A stretch of 64,000 nt of DNA from Ferruginibacter sp. (GCA_019638575.1 JAHBTN010000003.1:62001-126000), one strand, 5' to 3'. Numbered from the stretch's first letter, positions 1-9,054 are shown. A program made the numbers and translations. Notes: generated from the sequence alone by a model not told the origin.

Positions 1-3000
1 GGCTAAATATAAATGAATTCCATCTTTTGTAAATGTTTTTGGGCTACCATCACCAAAATCCCACTCATAACCTGCAGGGTCAATACTTCCCGATGCAATT
101 TTACTGGTATCTATAAATACCGCCGATACATCGTTGATACATACTTCGGGTATTGTAAACCCGGCTTGTGGCCTATAGTTAATGGTTACCGGTATAGATG
201 TAATAGGGTTGCTGGTACAGCCTTTATCTGTACTAACGGTTAAGGTTACCGTATAAGTACCGGGTGTAGGGTAAACATGCGATGGGTTTTGAATAACCTC
301 AGTTGGCGACCCATCACCAAAATCCCAAACCCATGTATTAACCACTCCGGAATTTGCGATGGATGCATCTGTAAAATTAATAATCCTGGTTTGGCAGCTT
401 GGTGTAGTATAGGTAAAGTTGGCGGTAGGCAAATCATTTACCAAAATATTTCCAGTTAGATTTGGTTTTACACAGGGGCCTGTAGTGCTTACTGTGTAAG
501 TAAAATTACCTGCAATAGTAGGGGTACCGGTAATGGTAACACGATTGCCGGCAACCGACCAGGTAACACCTGTTGGTAAGCCAGCAACAGAAGCGCCGGT
601 AGCGCTGCCGCCAAAATCGTATGTAATATTTGTAATGGTTGCATTTCTGCAAAGCTCCTGGGCATCAGTTCCTGCTGCGGATGTTAAAACCAATGTTCCG
701 TCCTGCGTAACTGTTATTGTACCGGTAATATCAGGTACCGGAATAGCACATGGGCCTGTTGGATGAATTGTATAGGTAAATACGCCGCTTTGTGTTGATG
801 ATCCTGAAATGGTTATAACACCTGCTGCATAAGTACCTGTAATGCCTGTAGGCAAACCGCTTACTGTACCGCCATTGCCGCTTCCGCCAATATCGTACCT
901 GATATTTGTAATAGGTGTATTAATACAAACTATTTGATTATTGTTATCGCCTGCTCTTAAAGTTACTGTAGCATCGGGTGTAATATTTACAGTTACCGAT
1001 TGCCCTGTAATAGCACGTGAACATAAAGTAGAGCCTACATTTTGCACATTCACCAAATTATACACAAATGGGCCGGCCACATTTGTTGGTACCAAAACCG
1101 TAGCTGTATTACCGGTTGAATTTACTGTAAGTGGGGCGCCGCCATTAATTGTATAGGTAAAGGTATATGGAGCTGTACCCAATGAGCCCGTAAATGTAAT
1201 TACCGGTTGTGGTGCATTTATACAAACAGTAGTATTTCCGGCAATAGTTGCACTGGGTAAATCAGGAACTACCACCTGGTGAACAACCGTATCGCTTAGG
1301 CAACCCGGTGTTGTGATGGAAGCATACCTTACATTATAAGTACCGGGAGCAGAATAGGTATGTGTTGGGTTACGAAGGTTTGATGTTGGCGAACCATCGC
1401 CAAAATCCCACCACCATTTATATGTTGGTTTGGGTGTTTGGGGAGTTGTTTCAGTAAACTGGAATGGTTCTGCAACACAACCCCCGGGAGTAAAGGTAAA
1501 ATCAGCCACTGGCGGATCGGAAACCTGTAAATCAAAATCTATCTGTTGTTCAGAACCACAGCCTGAAGAATTGGGTGAATAAGTTGTTATGGTAACCGGA
1601 AAAACACCAACTGTACTAAAAGAATACAGAGATGGCAACGAATACCAATACAAGGTAACGCCATTAACTGATGTTGTTGAATCAGGGCCACCGGCGCCGG
1701 GTGTACATGTTGTATACCGTATTGTATCAATTGGTGGAACCGGCGGACCGGGAAGATTTGACAAATCCCAACGGATAGAATCGGCACAGTAAGGTAATGA
1801 CACTTTAAACCTAAAAGGTGAATTAGTACAAACAGATGGAGTGGTTTCGATACCATATTGTGTTTGAACCCTTATTTGCTGGTACAGGTCTTTTACATTG
1901 GTACCTGCAGAATATGCATAGGTTTCGTTTTGTGCATAACCATAAGCAATTGCATTAAAACTACTGTCAGATTTTAAAGAATGGTACGTTTCTGATATTG
2001 TATTAAGGTATAAATAAGAATAAGTTGGGTCCTGGGGATGAGGCAACCAGTTAGCCGCTGGTATTGATGCTCCGTCAAATCTAAAAGATGAAATTGCTGT
2101 ACCACTGTTTTTCATTATTACATGAATAAAATGCTGTGGAGTGGTTGAATGTGATAACCGGTCTGAGCTTATTAAAGTAACATCATTAATATTTTGTTCT
2201 ACAGGGTTTAATATAACCATATCCGGGTCGTATGGATTTGGATTGCCCTGGCAGTTAGCGCTGGTAAAATACTGAGCAACACATATTGCCGAATCTGATT
2301 CTATTAAATTGGGTGTATTATTTGAAAATTCATAAAAATTATTAACAAAAGAAGTGTATGGTATTACAACGCCGTTAAGCCTAACATTAGATGTAGGGGC
2401 CGGTTTGGGCAAAATAATCCTGTAGTAATTTAAAAGTCTTCCGGAACTAGGCACCGTTAAATACTTTCTACCCCATGTTGCAGATGGATAAAGTTGCTGG
2501 TAAAGATTATCTGCACCATTACCGCAAGTATTAGGAATCCAAACCCTGCCACTTCCAGAAAAAACAGCTATTCGTTTACATCCACCCATACCTGAAGCTA
2601 CAGACCTTATTGAAGTACCTGTTAAATCAGATCCTGAATTACCGCTCATTGCACCTAAAACCTGGTATATTTCTCCTTTATTTAGAGTAACAGTATTTGT
2701 AGAACCTGGCACCCACCCTGCTTTTGTAGTTTGGGTAGGTACTATTTCAACAGTGGTTCCATCTTCAACAGCTATTATAGTTATAAAATTATTCCCTGTT
2801 GGATTTGCAGAAAGCTGGGTAAAACTGGATGCATAATATTGTTTACCCAATACATTTGTTGGCAAACATAAAGTTGCGGCGCTAGAAAGTGCTTGTGTAG
2901 TAAAAGAATAAACAACAATGGGTTTAGCTGCCGTAACATGAATGGCTTTCCCGGTAAATAATCCATCACCTTCGCCAGTAGCCGGTACATAAGTAAAATA

Positions 3001-3261
3001 ATTACTTGGGATATTTACATTTGTAACCTGGCCGGCAGTAAGATTTCCAAAAGCAATTACACCTGCACCATAAGCCTCTATCGAATATGTTGTATTAACA
3101 TCAGAAGTAAGTGACAATGTCATTACAGGTGGCGAACCTGTACCCATTGCATAATGCCATCCTGATGTTATCCAAAAATCTTTCCCCTTATTACTGAAGT
3201 CTTGTGCAGAAACGGTTATAGAATAGATAACTATAGTTAGCAGAAGTAAAATTTTTCTCAT
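1..3261 (-). CDS. Giant exported PKD / IgGFc-binding-like adhesion protein, C-terminus off the left edge
   Basis: The frame is open without a stop from an ATG at 3261 to base 1, giving 1087 residues before the window ends. Residues 1-20 form a signal peptide (MRK, hydrophobic stretch, then SAQ). Residues of about 22-400 begin GKDFW and resemble the N-terminal region of IgGFc-binding proteins. A PKD domain with the WDFGDG core lies near residue 615, two PKD-like repeats rich in Gly/Thr lie at about 740-950, and further PKD cores lie near 977 and 1066. This architecture is typical of very large surface proteins exported by the type IX system in Bacteroidota. I infer that a sorting domain lies beyond the window. 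The ligand is unknown. Confidence is high for a real gene and moderate for the domain names. Confidence 0.88.
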   Translation of the reverse strand, partial: MRKILLLLTIVIYSITVSAQDFSNKGKDFWITSGWHYAMGTGSPPVMTLSLTSDVNTTYSIEAYGAGVIAFGNLTAGQVTNVNIPSNYFTYVPATGEGDGLFTGKAIHVTAAKPIVVYSFTTQALSSAATLCLPTNVLGKQYYASSFTQLSANPTGNNFITIIAVEDGTTVEIVPTQTTKAGWVPGSTNTVTLNKGEIYQVLGAMSGNSGSDLTGTSIRSVASGMGGCKRIAVFSGSGRVWIPNTCGNGADNLYQQLYPSATWGRKYLTVPSSGRLLNYYRIILPKPAPTSNVRLNGVVIPYTSFVNNFYEFSNNTPNLIESDSAICVAQYFTSANCQGNPNPYDPDMVILNPVEQNINDVTLISSDRLSHSTTPQHFIHVIMKNSGTAISSFRFDGASIPAANWLPHPQDPTYSYLYLNTISETYHSLKSDSSFNAIAYGYAQNETYAYSAGTNVKDLYQQIRVQTQYGIETTPSVCTNSPFRFKVSLPYCADSIRWDLSNLPGPPVPPIDTIRYTTCTPGAGGPDSTTSVNGVTLYWYSLPSLYSFSTVGVFPVTITTYSPNSSGCGSEQQIDFDLQVSDPPVADFTFTPGGCVAEPFQFTETTPQTPKPTYKWWWDFGDGSPTSNLRNPTHTYSAPGTYNVRYASITTPGCLSDTVVHQVVVPDLPSATIAGNTTVCINAPQPVITFTGSLGTAPYTFTYTINGGAPLTVNSTGNTATVLVPTNVAGPFVYNLVNVQNVGSTLCSRAITGQSVTVNITPDATVTLRAGDNNNQIVCINTPITNIRYDIGGSGNGGTVSGLPTGITGTYAAGVITISGSSTQSGVFTYTIHPTGPCAIPVPDITGTITVTQDGTLVLTSAAGTDAQELCRNATITNITYDFGGSATGASVAGLPTGVTWSVAGNRVTITGTPTIAGNFTYTVSTTGPCVKPNLTGNILVNDLPTANFTYTTPSCQTRIINFTDASIANSGVVNTWVWDFGDGSPTEVIQNPSHVYPTPGTYTVTLTVSTDKGCTSNPITSIPVTINYRPQAGFTIPEVCINDVSAVFIDTSKIASGSIDPAGYEWDFGDGSPKTFTKDGIHLYLA

Positions 3262-3396
3262 GGTGATTTGGTATAAAATTGCCTTTGTTTATTTTAAATC
3301 TATGTATGTTTTATTGGGGAATTATTAAATGTTATATAATTATCGTATGCTTTTCAATGTGATTTTTGGAAGGTATCAAATATAGTGAGAATAAAT

Positions 3397-3426
3397 AAAA
3401 AAGCCGCATAGAAATGCAGCTTTTGT
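3397..3426 (-). terminator. Rho-independent terminator candidate
   Basis: Read on the minus strand this is a stem AAAAGCUGCAU / AUGCGGCUUUU with a UUCU loop and one U-G wobble, followed by a U-run. The wobble pairs only in minus-strand RNA, so it most likely terminates leftward transcription. It lies just after the candidate RNA at 3427-3525 and about 135 bases before the giant gene. Confidence 0.6.
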
Positions 3427-3525
3427 TAAGAATCTTTCGATTCTGTAACCCCCAAAGAAAACATCGTAAACCAAGCACTTACGTTTAAATTCCCGGGGTT
3501 GGGGTATAAACGTGGTTTAGGGTTA
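3427..3525 (-). ncRNA. Candidate structured small RNA
   Basis: This is non-coding sequence on the minus strand, ending at an intrinsic terminator. It contains a long composite stem: UAAACC plus ACGUUUA on the 5' side pair with UAAACGU and GGUUUA on the 3' side, with an 8-nt bulge. The loop contains AACCCC, which is complementary to a downstream GGGGGUU, so a pseudoknot is possible. A GAAUC-GAAA-GAUUC tetraloop hairpin follows. I do not recognise a named family. It could instead be the 3' untranslated region of the small gene at 3596-3769. Confidence 0.35.
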
Positions 3526-3595
3526 TATTATTTTGCTGGTTAATAAATTCATTTATATTAAAACTATATAAGCAGTATCGGGCTTGCCAATTCGC

Positions 3596-3769
3596 TTACA
3601 AACTTTGACTTTTGTTTTTTAGCGCCCTGTTGTAATCTTTTACGGGAACCAATGCCCAACGAGCCGGTAAAATCCCTTCTTTGAAAATGCTTTTATCATT
3701 AAAAAATAATTGTGTTTGCTGAAAAAAGAATTCCAGGATTTCTTTTAAGATTGATTGTAATTGTTTCAT
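3596..3769 (-). CDS. Small hypothetical protein, 57 residues
   Basis: A 57-codon frame starts with ATG at 3769 and ends with TAA at 3596. The product is a lysine/glutamine-rich, partly amphipathic peptide: an N-terminal helix-like stretch with a run of phenylalanines, then a short basic tail. There is no signal peptide or recognisable motif. It sits between two intrinsic terminators (3797-3829 upstream and 3397-3426 downstream), so it would be its own transcription unit, possibly with the structured RNA. No clear ribosome binding site is seen, which is usual here. Coding status is uncertain because the frame is short and no homologue could be checked. Confidence 0.4.
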   Translation of the reverse strand: MKQLQSILKEILEFFFQQTQLFFNDKSIFKEGILPARWALVPVKDYNRALKNKSQSL

Positions 3770-3796
3770 AAGTATGATTTAAAAAGTTTTAAAGAG

Positions 3797-3829
3797 AAAA
3801 GGAGCCGGCAATAATTTATTGCCGGCTCC
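3797..3829 (-). terminator. Strong intrinsic terminator after the 3845-5116 gene
   Basis: A perfect 14-bp inverted repeat (GGAGCCGGCAATAA and its complement) is followed on the minus strand by TTTTCTCTTT. It begins 15 bases after the stop codon of the type A cargo gene. Confidence 0.85.
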
Positions 3830-3844
3830 GGCATTCAACATGTG

Positions 3845-5116
3845 TTAGTTTAACTTAACCACTTGCTGCTTATCAAGCATAATGCCATTGAAAACCAGTT
3901 GGGCCACATAAATCCCACTTGAAAGGCCTGTTAACCCATCAAGCTGAATACTATTGTGTCCTTTACTTATTGTTGATTGTTTGGATAACAAAGTTTGACC
4001 TGTAGTGCTTATCAGGCGTATTTGAGCAACACCAGTTTCTGTTGCATTAAAACTAATATTCAAATTTTTTGCAAAAGGGTTGGGCGAAACCTTCATTACC
4101 ACATTGGCTTTTGATTGCAACCTTACAGCCAATACTTTACTGTAAGTTATCTTGCCATCATTATCCACTTGCTTCAACCTATAATAAACAACCTGTTTGC
4201 TTTTTAATTCACTTGATTGATCTTTTGCCATATAACTTTTGCCTGTACCATTTGTTGTAAATCCATCTAACACAATTGCTATAGTACTGAAGTTGTTATT
4301 ATCAAAAGATCGCTCTACTTCAAAATGATTATTATTAATTTCCTGTGCAGTAACCCATTTTAATGTTACTGCATTATTATTTGCAACAGCATCAAAAGAT
4401 AAATAGGAAACAGCTAAAGGCCCACCCTGTGGATAGATAAAATCTCTAAAGTATAAACTTGTTTGCCTGTCTTGCGAAGAGTTATAGTTGTTGATTGCAC
4501 CACATCTGAAGATAAAACTAGATACGCTGCTATGCTTTACAGTAAACATAACTTGTTTTGCAGATGTATCAATACCACCATATTCATTACCACCAATATT
4601 TGTACCTGTAAACATAGTACCGTTTTGTGTTACTGTAATTTCAGGTGTAGCTACCCAATAACTAGATACACCTCCTCCTAAATCTATACCATCTAATTCA
4701 TGTAAATTTGAGTTACCGTCAATATCAATTCCAGTAGCATATAAACTGTCTTGAGGCATTGGAGTTAACGTACCAGCAACTACAAAATCAATTTTAAAAT
4801 CAATATAACCTGTTGAATTTTTCTTTAATTTAATATTTGGAGAAAATGCTTCAGGCTTTGATATGTCATTATCATCAAGAATGTTAACTTTAGCACCCCC
4901 GGTTGCAGATACTATTGTAATAATAGCATCAGTACCAGATTTAACATTTGAAATTCTGTAAACAGAGTTAACTGCGTTATTAGTACCTGAAATTAATGTA
5001 GGTGTAGCCTGAAATTCGAACAGCCAGGGAAGAACTTGTGACTGCGATTGTACTTTTAATGCGCTTACTAAAACAGTACAAAATAAAAATAATTTAAACG
5101 TAAATTTCTTGTTCAT
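3845..5116 (-). CDS. Exported protein with T9SS type A C-terminal sorting domain
   Basis: The protein has 423 residues. I place the start at the ATG at 5116 (MNKKFTF), which gives a clean signal peptide ending VQSQSQ. The frame continues open upstream to 5281, but that part looks non-coding. The middle is Asn/Ser/Thr-rich and beta-like. A stretch near residues 240-345 (HFEVERS, YYRLKQVDNDG) is the linker seen before sorting domains in this phylum. The last roughly 75 residues (VSPNPF, GQTLL, LSSGIYVAQL) form a type A type IX sorting domain. The protein is therefore predicted to cross the outer membrane and be released or anchored. Its specific function is unknown. A strong terminator follows. 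Confidence 0.85.
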   Translation of the reverse strand: MNKKFTFKLFLFCTVLVSALKVQSQSQVLPWLFEFQATPTLISGTNNAVNSVYRISNVKSGTDAIITIVSATGGAKVNILDDNDISKPEAFSPNIKLKKNSTGYIDFKIDFVVAGTLTPMPQDSLYATGIDIDGNSNLHELDGIDLGGGVSSYWVATPEITVTQNGTMFTGTNIGGNEYGGIDTSAKQVMFTVKHSSVSSFIFRCGAINNYNSSQDRQTSLYFRDFIYPQGGPLAVSYLSFDAVANNNAVTLKWVTAQEINNNHFEVERSFDNNNFSTIAIVLDGFTTNGTGKSYMAKDQSSELKSKQVVYYRLKQVDNDGKITYSKVLAVRLQSKANVVMKVSPNPFAKNLNISFNATETGVAQIRLISTTGQTLLSKQSTISKGHNSIQLDGLTGLSSGIYVAQLVFNGIMLDKQQVVKLN

Positions 5117-6299
5117 TTCTTTGTGGTTTGAGGTTTCGAAAGAGTTCTTTACAGGAAATTTGACGTAGGGTTTATATACCCGGACCAAAATTGGATGGTT
5201 TAAAAGAGGAAGCTGGAAGTTAAAGTTTTCTGAAAGCAGGATAACTGAGGTAATAGTCATTTCTGATTTCGACACAAACATAATACGTTTTTCGGAAAAC
5301 GCAAATTTTTTTCACCGTAATTTTACTGTTTATTGAGTAAATATGCTTAAAAGTGGATATTTTTAAAAATTTTCTACTTCATTTATAGTTATCCTATATT
5401 TTTTTCAATTATCCGTAAAAATATTTAGAATATTTTTTCTATTGAATACTTATTTATTAAAACCAATAGCCAAAAACTATAGAGATTTTAATATACAATC
5501 GGCCATTTACCAACTGCAATAAAGCCAATAATCTTCTTATACTATATTATTATATAAGCTCTGTTCCGGTGAATTTTTATGAAAAATACAATTTCACTTT
5601 TGTTCACTAAACACCTTATATGTATCATAATCACAAATATATTAGCATATACTTATAGTAATATGGTCTATGGTTTTCATAAAACAGTATAAAATTCCCG
5701 ATCAAAACATATATGGCCCTAATACCAGCTAATTGTAATATAAAATACTACAAGCTTTAAATTGTATGGCTCACATGAAATAGCCATTTTGTCAGCGTAT
5801 TTCAATTAACTCTTGCATAATTCTATAAACTGTATAAACATAGCCATCACAAACCCTGGTTGCTTTTATCATCGATAAGAAAATCCCGATCAAAAAGTTT
5901 CCGGATAATACCTTCTAATTAAATAAATATTAAATATTTGTATTTATACGATATTAAATACTCAATATGTTTTGTTATAACTTATTAACCAGTTAAAAGT
6001 ATAATTACATAGTAATTTATTACCATTTTTAAAATTAAACTTTAAAACTTACCCTATATTAGCAAGTTAATTTAAATTTTATTGATTAATAAATTATAAC
6101 TAACATGGTATATATACATGATTATCTTTAATTTATAACATATTTATTAAACCTCTAAAATTAGTAATTATTTTTTTAAAATTTTGTCATTCTGTCTGTA
6201 CATATTCTAACAATTTTAGTTAGACTTTTTTATAAATTTTAAACCTTTTATTGTAATTCAGTTTTCTTATTTTAAATTACATCCTAAAAAAGTCCATAC
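5117..6299. other. Long AT-rich non-coding gap
   Basis: There are 1183 bases between two transcription units, visibly richer in A+T than the flanking genes. I find no open frame worth calling on either strand. The 11-mer CCCGATCAAAA occurs twice (about 5697 and 5885). A short CGTTTT-TCGG-AAAACG hairpin sits at 5286-5301. Upstream regulatory DNA for the 5116 gene (leftward) and the 6300 gene (rightward) must lie here, but I cannot assign either promoter. Confidence 0.7.
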
Positions 6300-6761
6300 A
6301 TGGCAAAGAACCTCCTCTACCCTTTTGTTTTTATAATTATAGTATTTTGTACGTCATCGTGTCAGGCCCCAAAAGAGCTTGTTTACCGGGATTTTAAAAA
6401 CCTTAGTGTTGATAAAATTGGGTTTGCCTCAAGCAATCTAAAGGTTGACCTTATTTATTACAACCCCAATAATTTTGGTTTACAGCTTAAATACACCGAT
6501 TTGGACATATACATCGACAATAATTATTTTGGCCATAGCTCACAAGATTACCAGATAACCATACCCAGGCTATCGGAATTTACTTTACCGTTGCAGATTG
6601 AATTGGATATGAAAAACCTCATGAAAAATGCTATTCCTACCTTGTTAATGGGCAAAGAAGTATTGTTGAAAATTACGGGAACAGTAAAACTGGGTAAGGC
6701 AAATGTTTACAAAACCTTTCCGGTTAATTATGAAGGGTTACAGAAATTTTCTGTCAAATAA
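6300..6761 (+). CDS. LEA type 2 (WHy-domain) family lipoprotein
   Basis: The protein has 153 residues. The N-terminus is a lipoprotein signal (hydrophobic stretch, then TSSC with the lipid-attachment cysteine at residue 21). The remainder matches the water-stress/late-embryogenesis LEA-2 pattern: a beta-rich domain with a conserved YNPN motif near residue 52 and the alternating DLDIYIDN / PLQIELD strands usual for the family. Bacteroidota encode many such small periplasmic lipoproteins, and their role is not established beyond a possible stress or envelope function. It is convergent with the HMA gene at 6789. Confidence 0.75.
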   Translation: MAKNLLYPFVFIIIVFCTSSCQAPKELVYRDFKNLSVDKIGFASSNLKVDLIYYNPNNFGLQLKYTDLDIYIDNNYFGHSSQDYQITIPRLSEFTLPLQIELDMKNLMKNAIPTLLMGKEVLLKITGTVKLGKANVYKTFPVNYEGLQKFSVK

Positions 6762-6788
6762 GTCATTTAAAGCCTTTTAATAAAAAAA

Positions 6789-7166
6789 TTATTGTTTGGT
6801 TTCTGTTTCCGCCGGTTTAGCCGGTTTTGGATGCATCCTGCATTCTTTTGGTAGTCGTTTAAATGCAGATTCTTCGGCTTCAATATCATCAGCATCAAAG
6901 CCGAGGTTGGCAATTGCCACTTTTATATTTTCGAGTGTAGTACGGTCGTTTAACCAGGTAACGGTAGTAGTTCTTTGTTTTATATTCACTTTTACCGAGC
7001 TAACTCCATATTCTCTGGCAATAAAGAATTCAACCCTGTCTTTACAAGTTTCGCACTGTACGGTTGGGGTTTTAATTACGGCTTTTCCGGATACTTTTTG
7101 ATATTGGCCATAACTTATTGAAACAAGGCAAAACATCACTGCAATACTCAATGATAATGCTTTCAT
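6789..7166 (-). CDS. Exported heavy-metal-associated (HMA) domain protein
   Basis: The protein has 125 residues, with a signal peptide (MKALSL to SYGQ). An HMA ferredoxin-like fold at about 28-100 carries the metal-binding CxxC motif at Cys38 and Cys41. The pattern TVTWLNDRTTLENIKVAIANLGFDADD is that of copper/heavy-metal chaperone domains, and I read it as periplasmic copper or related metal binding. The C-terminal tail is rich in Lys/Pro and contains HPKP. It lies just downstream of pyrE (24-base gap), perhaps read from the same transcript. The metal specificity is not deducible. Confidence 0.78.
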   Translation of the reverse strand: MKALSLSIAVMFCLVSISYGQYQKVSGKAVIKTPTVQCETCKDRVEFFIAREYGVSSVKVNIKQRTTTVTWLNDRTTLENIKVAIANLGFDADDIEAEESAFKRLPKECRMHPKPAKPAETETKQ

Positions 7167-7190
7167 AATGACTAAATTTTGCTAAAGATA

Positions 7191-7823
7191 TTAATTGCCC
7201 GTCCAATTAGCCGGGTCTTGCCGCCAATTTAACAAGGTATTTTTATGTGCAGACGTAATTATACCTTTTTGAATAGCTAATTCTATAAGAGTTGGATAGT
7301 TAGTTAATGAATGATAAGGAATATCTGCGGTTTTAAATGCTTTATCAGCTATTTCAAAACCATAGTTAAATATAGATACCATTCCTATAACTTCTGCACC
7401 GCTTGATTGAAGTACTTCACAAACCTGTAAACTGCTTTTTCCTGTTGAGATAAGGTCTTCAATAACCAAAACCTTACTTCCTTTTTCTAACGAACCTTCT
7501 ATTTGGTTACCTAATCCATGTTCTTTGGGTTTAGGCCTGACATAAATGTACGGTAGTTTTAACTGGTCGGCAGCCATGGCACCCCAGGCAATACCAGCTG
7601 TAGCCACACCAGCCAGCACATCTGCTTGTTGAAATTTTTCAAAAATAACACTGCACATTTCGCTTTTAATAAAATCACGAACATAAGGAAAAGACAATAC
7701 CTTCCTGTTATCGCAGTAAATGGGGCTTTTCCACCCACTTGCCCAGGTAAAGGGCGCTTGCGGGCTCAATTTTATTGCATTAATTTGTAAAAGCTTTTCG
7801 GCTACTGCTTTTTCGTTTGTCAT
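7191..7823 (-). CDS. pyrE: Orotate phosphoribosyltransferase
   Basis: The protein has 210 residues, full length for the family. The enzyme converts orotate and PRPP to OMP, the fifth step of UMP synthesis. The PRPP-binding motif VLVIEDLISTGKS lies at 118-130, the flexible-loop signature RPKPKEHG at 96-103, and the N-terminal substrate region contains SGWKSPIYCDNR (29-40). A -7 promoter element ends only 4 nt before the ATG. Two other pyrimidine genes, pyrB and pyrR, lie on the same strand about 2-4 kb upstream, separated by other genes. Confidence 0.95.
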   Translation of the reverse strand: MTNEKAVAEKLLQINAIKLSPQAPFTWASGWKSPIYCDNRKVLSFPYVRDFIKSEMCSVIFEKFQQADVLAGVATAGIAWGAMAADQLKLPYIYVRPKPKEHGLGNQIEGSLEKGSKVLVIEDLISTGKSSLQVCEVLQSSGAEVIGMVSIFNYGFEIADKAFKTADIPYHSLTNYPTLIELAIQKGIITSAHKNTLLNWRQDPANWTGN

Positions 7824-7827
7824 GTTG

Positions 7828-7835
7828 CAAATTTA
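7828..7835 (-). promoter_or_regulatory. pyrE -7 promoter element
   Basis: TAAATTTG on the minus strand matches the Bacteroidota -7 consensus TAnnTTTG, followed by CAAC and the pyrE ATG. Transcription would start at or next to the start codon. No clear -33 TTTG is seen at the right distance, so this is a moderate call. Confidence 0.42.
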
Positions 7836-7934
7836 TATAAAAGCATTTACCATTAGCGGTTTGCAGTAAGCTTTAATTTAAATACCACTCATTAAATCTA
7901 TTGGGTAAAAATAATCAGTAATAACGGTAAGCGT

Positions 7935-8564
7935 ATGTTCATTAAAATATATTTTGGCAATAAACCGGTAATCCTTTGTAATGAAATTGATAAGGAAATA
8001 AATGAATTATTGCATCACCCCGATACTGTATTTGTTGATGAGCTGTCTTCCAGCGCCATAAAATCGATGCTGCATGAAATAAAGAAAGAAGAATTTCATG
8101 CAGGAGTGATATGGCATAACGACTTTGATCACCTAAAAAAGACCTTCTTTAAAAATTTTAAGCTGATAGAAGCTGCAGGCGGAATTGTACAAAATGATAA
8201 AAAAGACATTTTGTTTATAAAGCGGCTGGGTAAATGGGATTTGCCTAAAGGTAAAATTGAAAAGAATGAAAAGCAGCAAGACTGCGCCATACGGGAAGTA
8301 ATGGAAGAAACAGGAGTAACAAGCCTTTTTTTAAAAAAGAAAATTGGAGAAACCTACCATGTATATGATGAATATGGTAAACATTTTTTAAAAATTTCGC
8401 ATTGGTATCATATCACATGTTCATCTAACCAGCAATTATTACCGCAAACAGAAGAGAATATCACCGAAACCAAATGGATTAAAACATTGCATATTAAAGA
8501 GCCTATGCAAAATACTTATCCATCAATAAAAGATATAATGAGCACTTTTTTTGATGAACCCTGA
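7935..8564 (+). CDS. Nudix hydrolase
   Basis: The protein has 209 residues. The Nudix box is intact at residues 106-128: Gly106, Glu112, then REVMEETGV at 120-128, with the Mg-binding glutamates in place. The family hydrolyses nucleoside diphosphates linked to another moiety; the substrate cannot be told. An N-terminal extension of about 75 residues precedes the Nudix core and looks like the domain found on NUDIX proteins common in Bacteroidota. The gene is a lone plus-strand gene, convergent with the thioesterase at 8593 and divergent from pyrE. Confidence 0.85.
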   Translation: MFIKIYFGNKPVILCNEIDKEINELLHHPDTVFVDELSSSAIKSMLHEIKKEEFHAGVIWHNDFDHLKKTFFKNFKLIEAAGGIVQNDKKDILFIKRLGKWDLPKGKIEKNEKQQDCAIREVMEETGVTSLFLKKKIGETYHVYDEYGKHFLKISHWYHITCSSNQQLLPQTEENITETKWIKTLHIKEPMQNTYPSIKDIMSTFFDEP

Positions 8565-8592
8565 AATGGTTTTTGATTGTAAAAAACACCGG

Positions 8593-9030
8593 TTACTTTT
8601 TCTTTTCTAAGATCGCTACGGTTAGCCTGCTTATACAAACAAGTTTCTTATTATCATCATGAATTTTTATATCCCACACATGTGTTGAAGAACCAATGTG
8701 CAAAGCAGTGCAGGTTGCCGTTACATATCCGCCTGTGGCGCTGCGTACATGGTTAGCATTAATTTCTATACCCACACAATATTTTTCTTTAGTGTTAATT
8801 ACAAGATGAGATGCAAAGCTGCCAATAGTTTCGGCCAATGCACAACTGGCGCCTCCATGCAACAGGCCGTATGGCTGTATAGTACGTTCATCAACCGGCA
8901 TACGCATAACCAGGTAATCATCTCCTTTTTCTACCCACTCCATACCCAGGAAAAATGCCATATTTTTTTTTCCATTAACCAGTCTACTAATTTCAGGTAA
9001 ATCCAGGTCCTTATTATACCAGATAGACAT
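8593..9030 (-). CDS. Hotdog-fold thioesterase (PaaI/YbgC-like)
   Basis: The protein has 145 residues with a single hotdog domain. The HGG motif at 58-60 and the catalytic-type Glu67 in the following helix (ALAETIG) are those of PaaI-type acyl-CoA thioesterases. The substrate is unknown: phenylacetyl-CoA-like or 1,4-dihydroxy-2-naphthoyl-CoA hydrolysis are both possible from the family. It sits 24 bases downstream of coaD on the same strand, so co-transcription with the CoA biosynthesis gene is likely and fits a CoA-related role. Confidence 0.82.
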   Translation of the reverse strand: MSIWYNKDLDLPEISRLVNGKKNMAFFLGMEWVEKGDDYLVMRMPVDERTIQPYGLLHGGASCALAETIGSFASHLVINTKEKYCVGIEINANHVRSATGGYVTATCTALHIGSSTHVWDIKIHDDNKKLVCISRLTVAILEKKK

Positions 9031-9054
9031 TATATAAAATTTAATTCGAATTAT

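Noticed and set aside
533-1156. Plus-strand open frames inside the giant PKD gene
   Set aside because: Low-complexity shadows of the minus-strand coding sequence, with no homology, signal or spacing of their own.
5286-5301. CGTTTT-TCGG-AAAACG hairpin as a terminator
   Set aside because: No gene ends next to it, and the stem is only 6 bp with a weak T-run; kept as a note in the gap entry.
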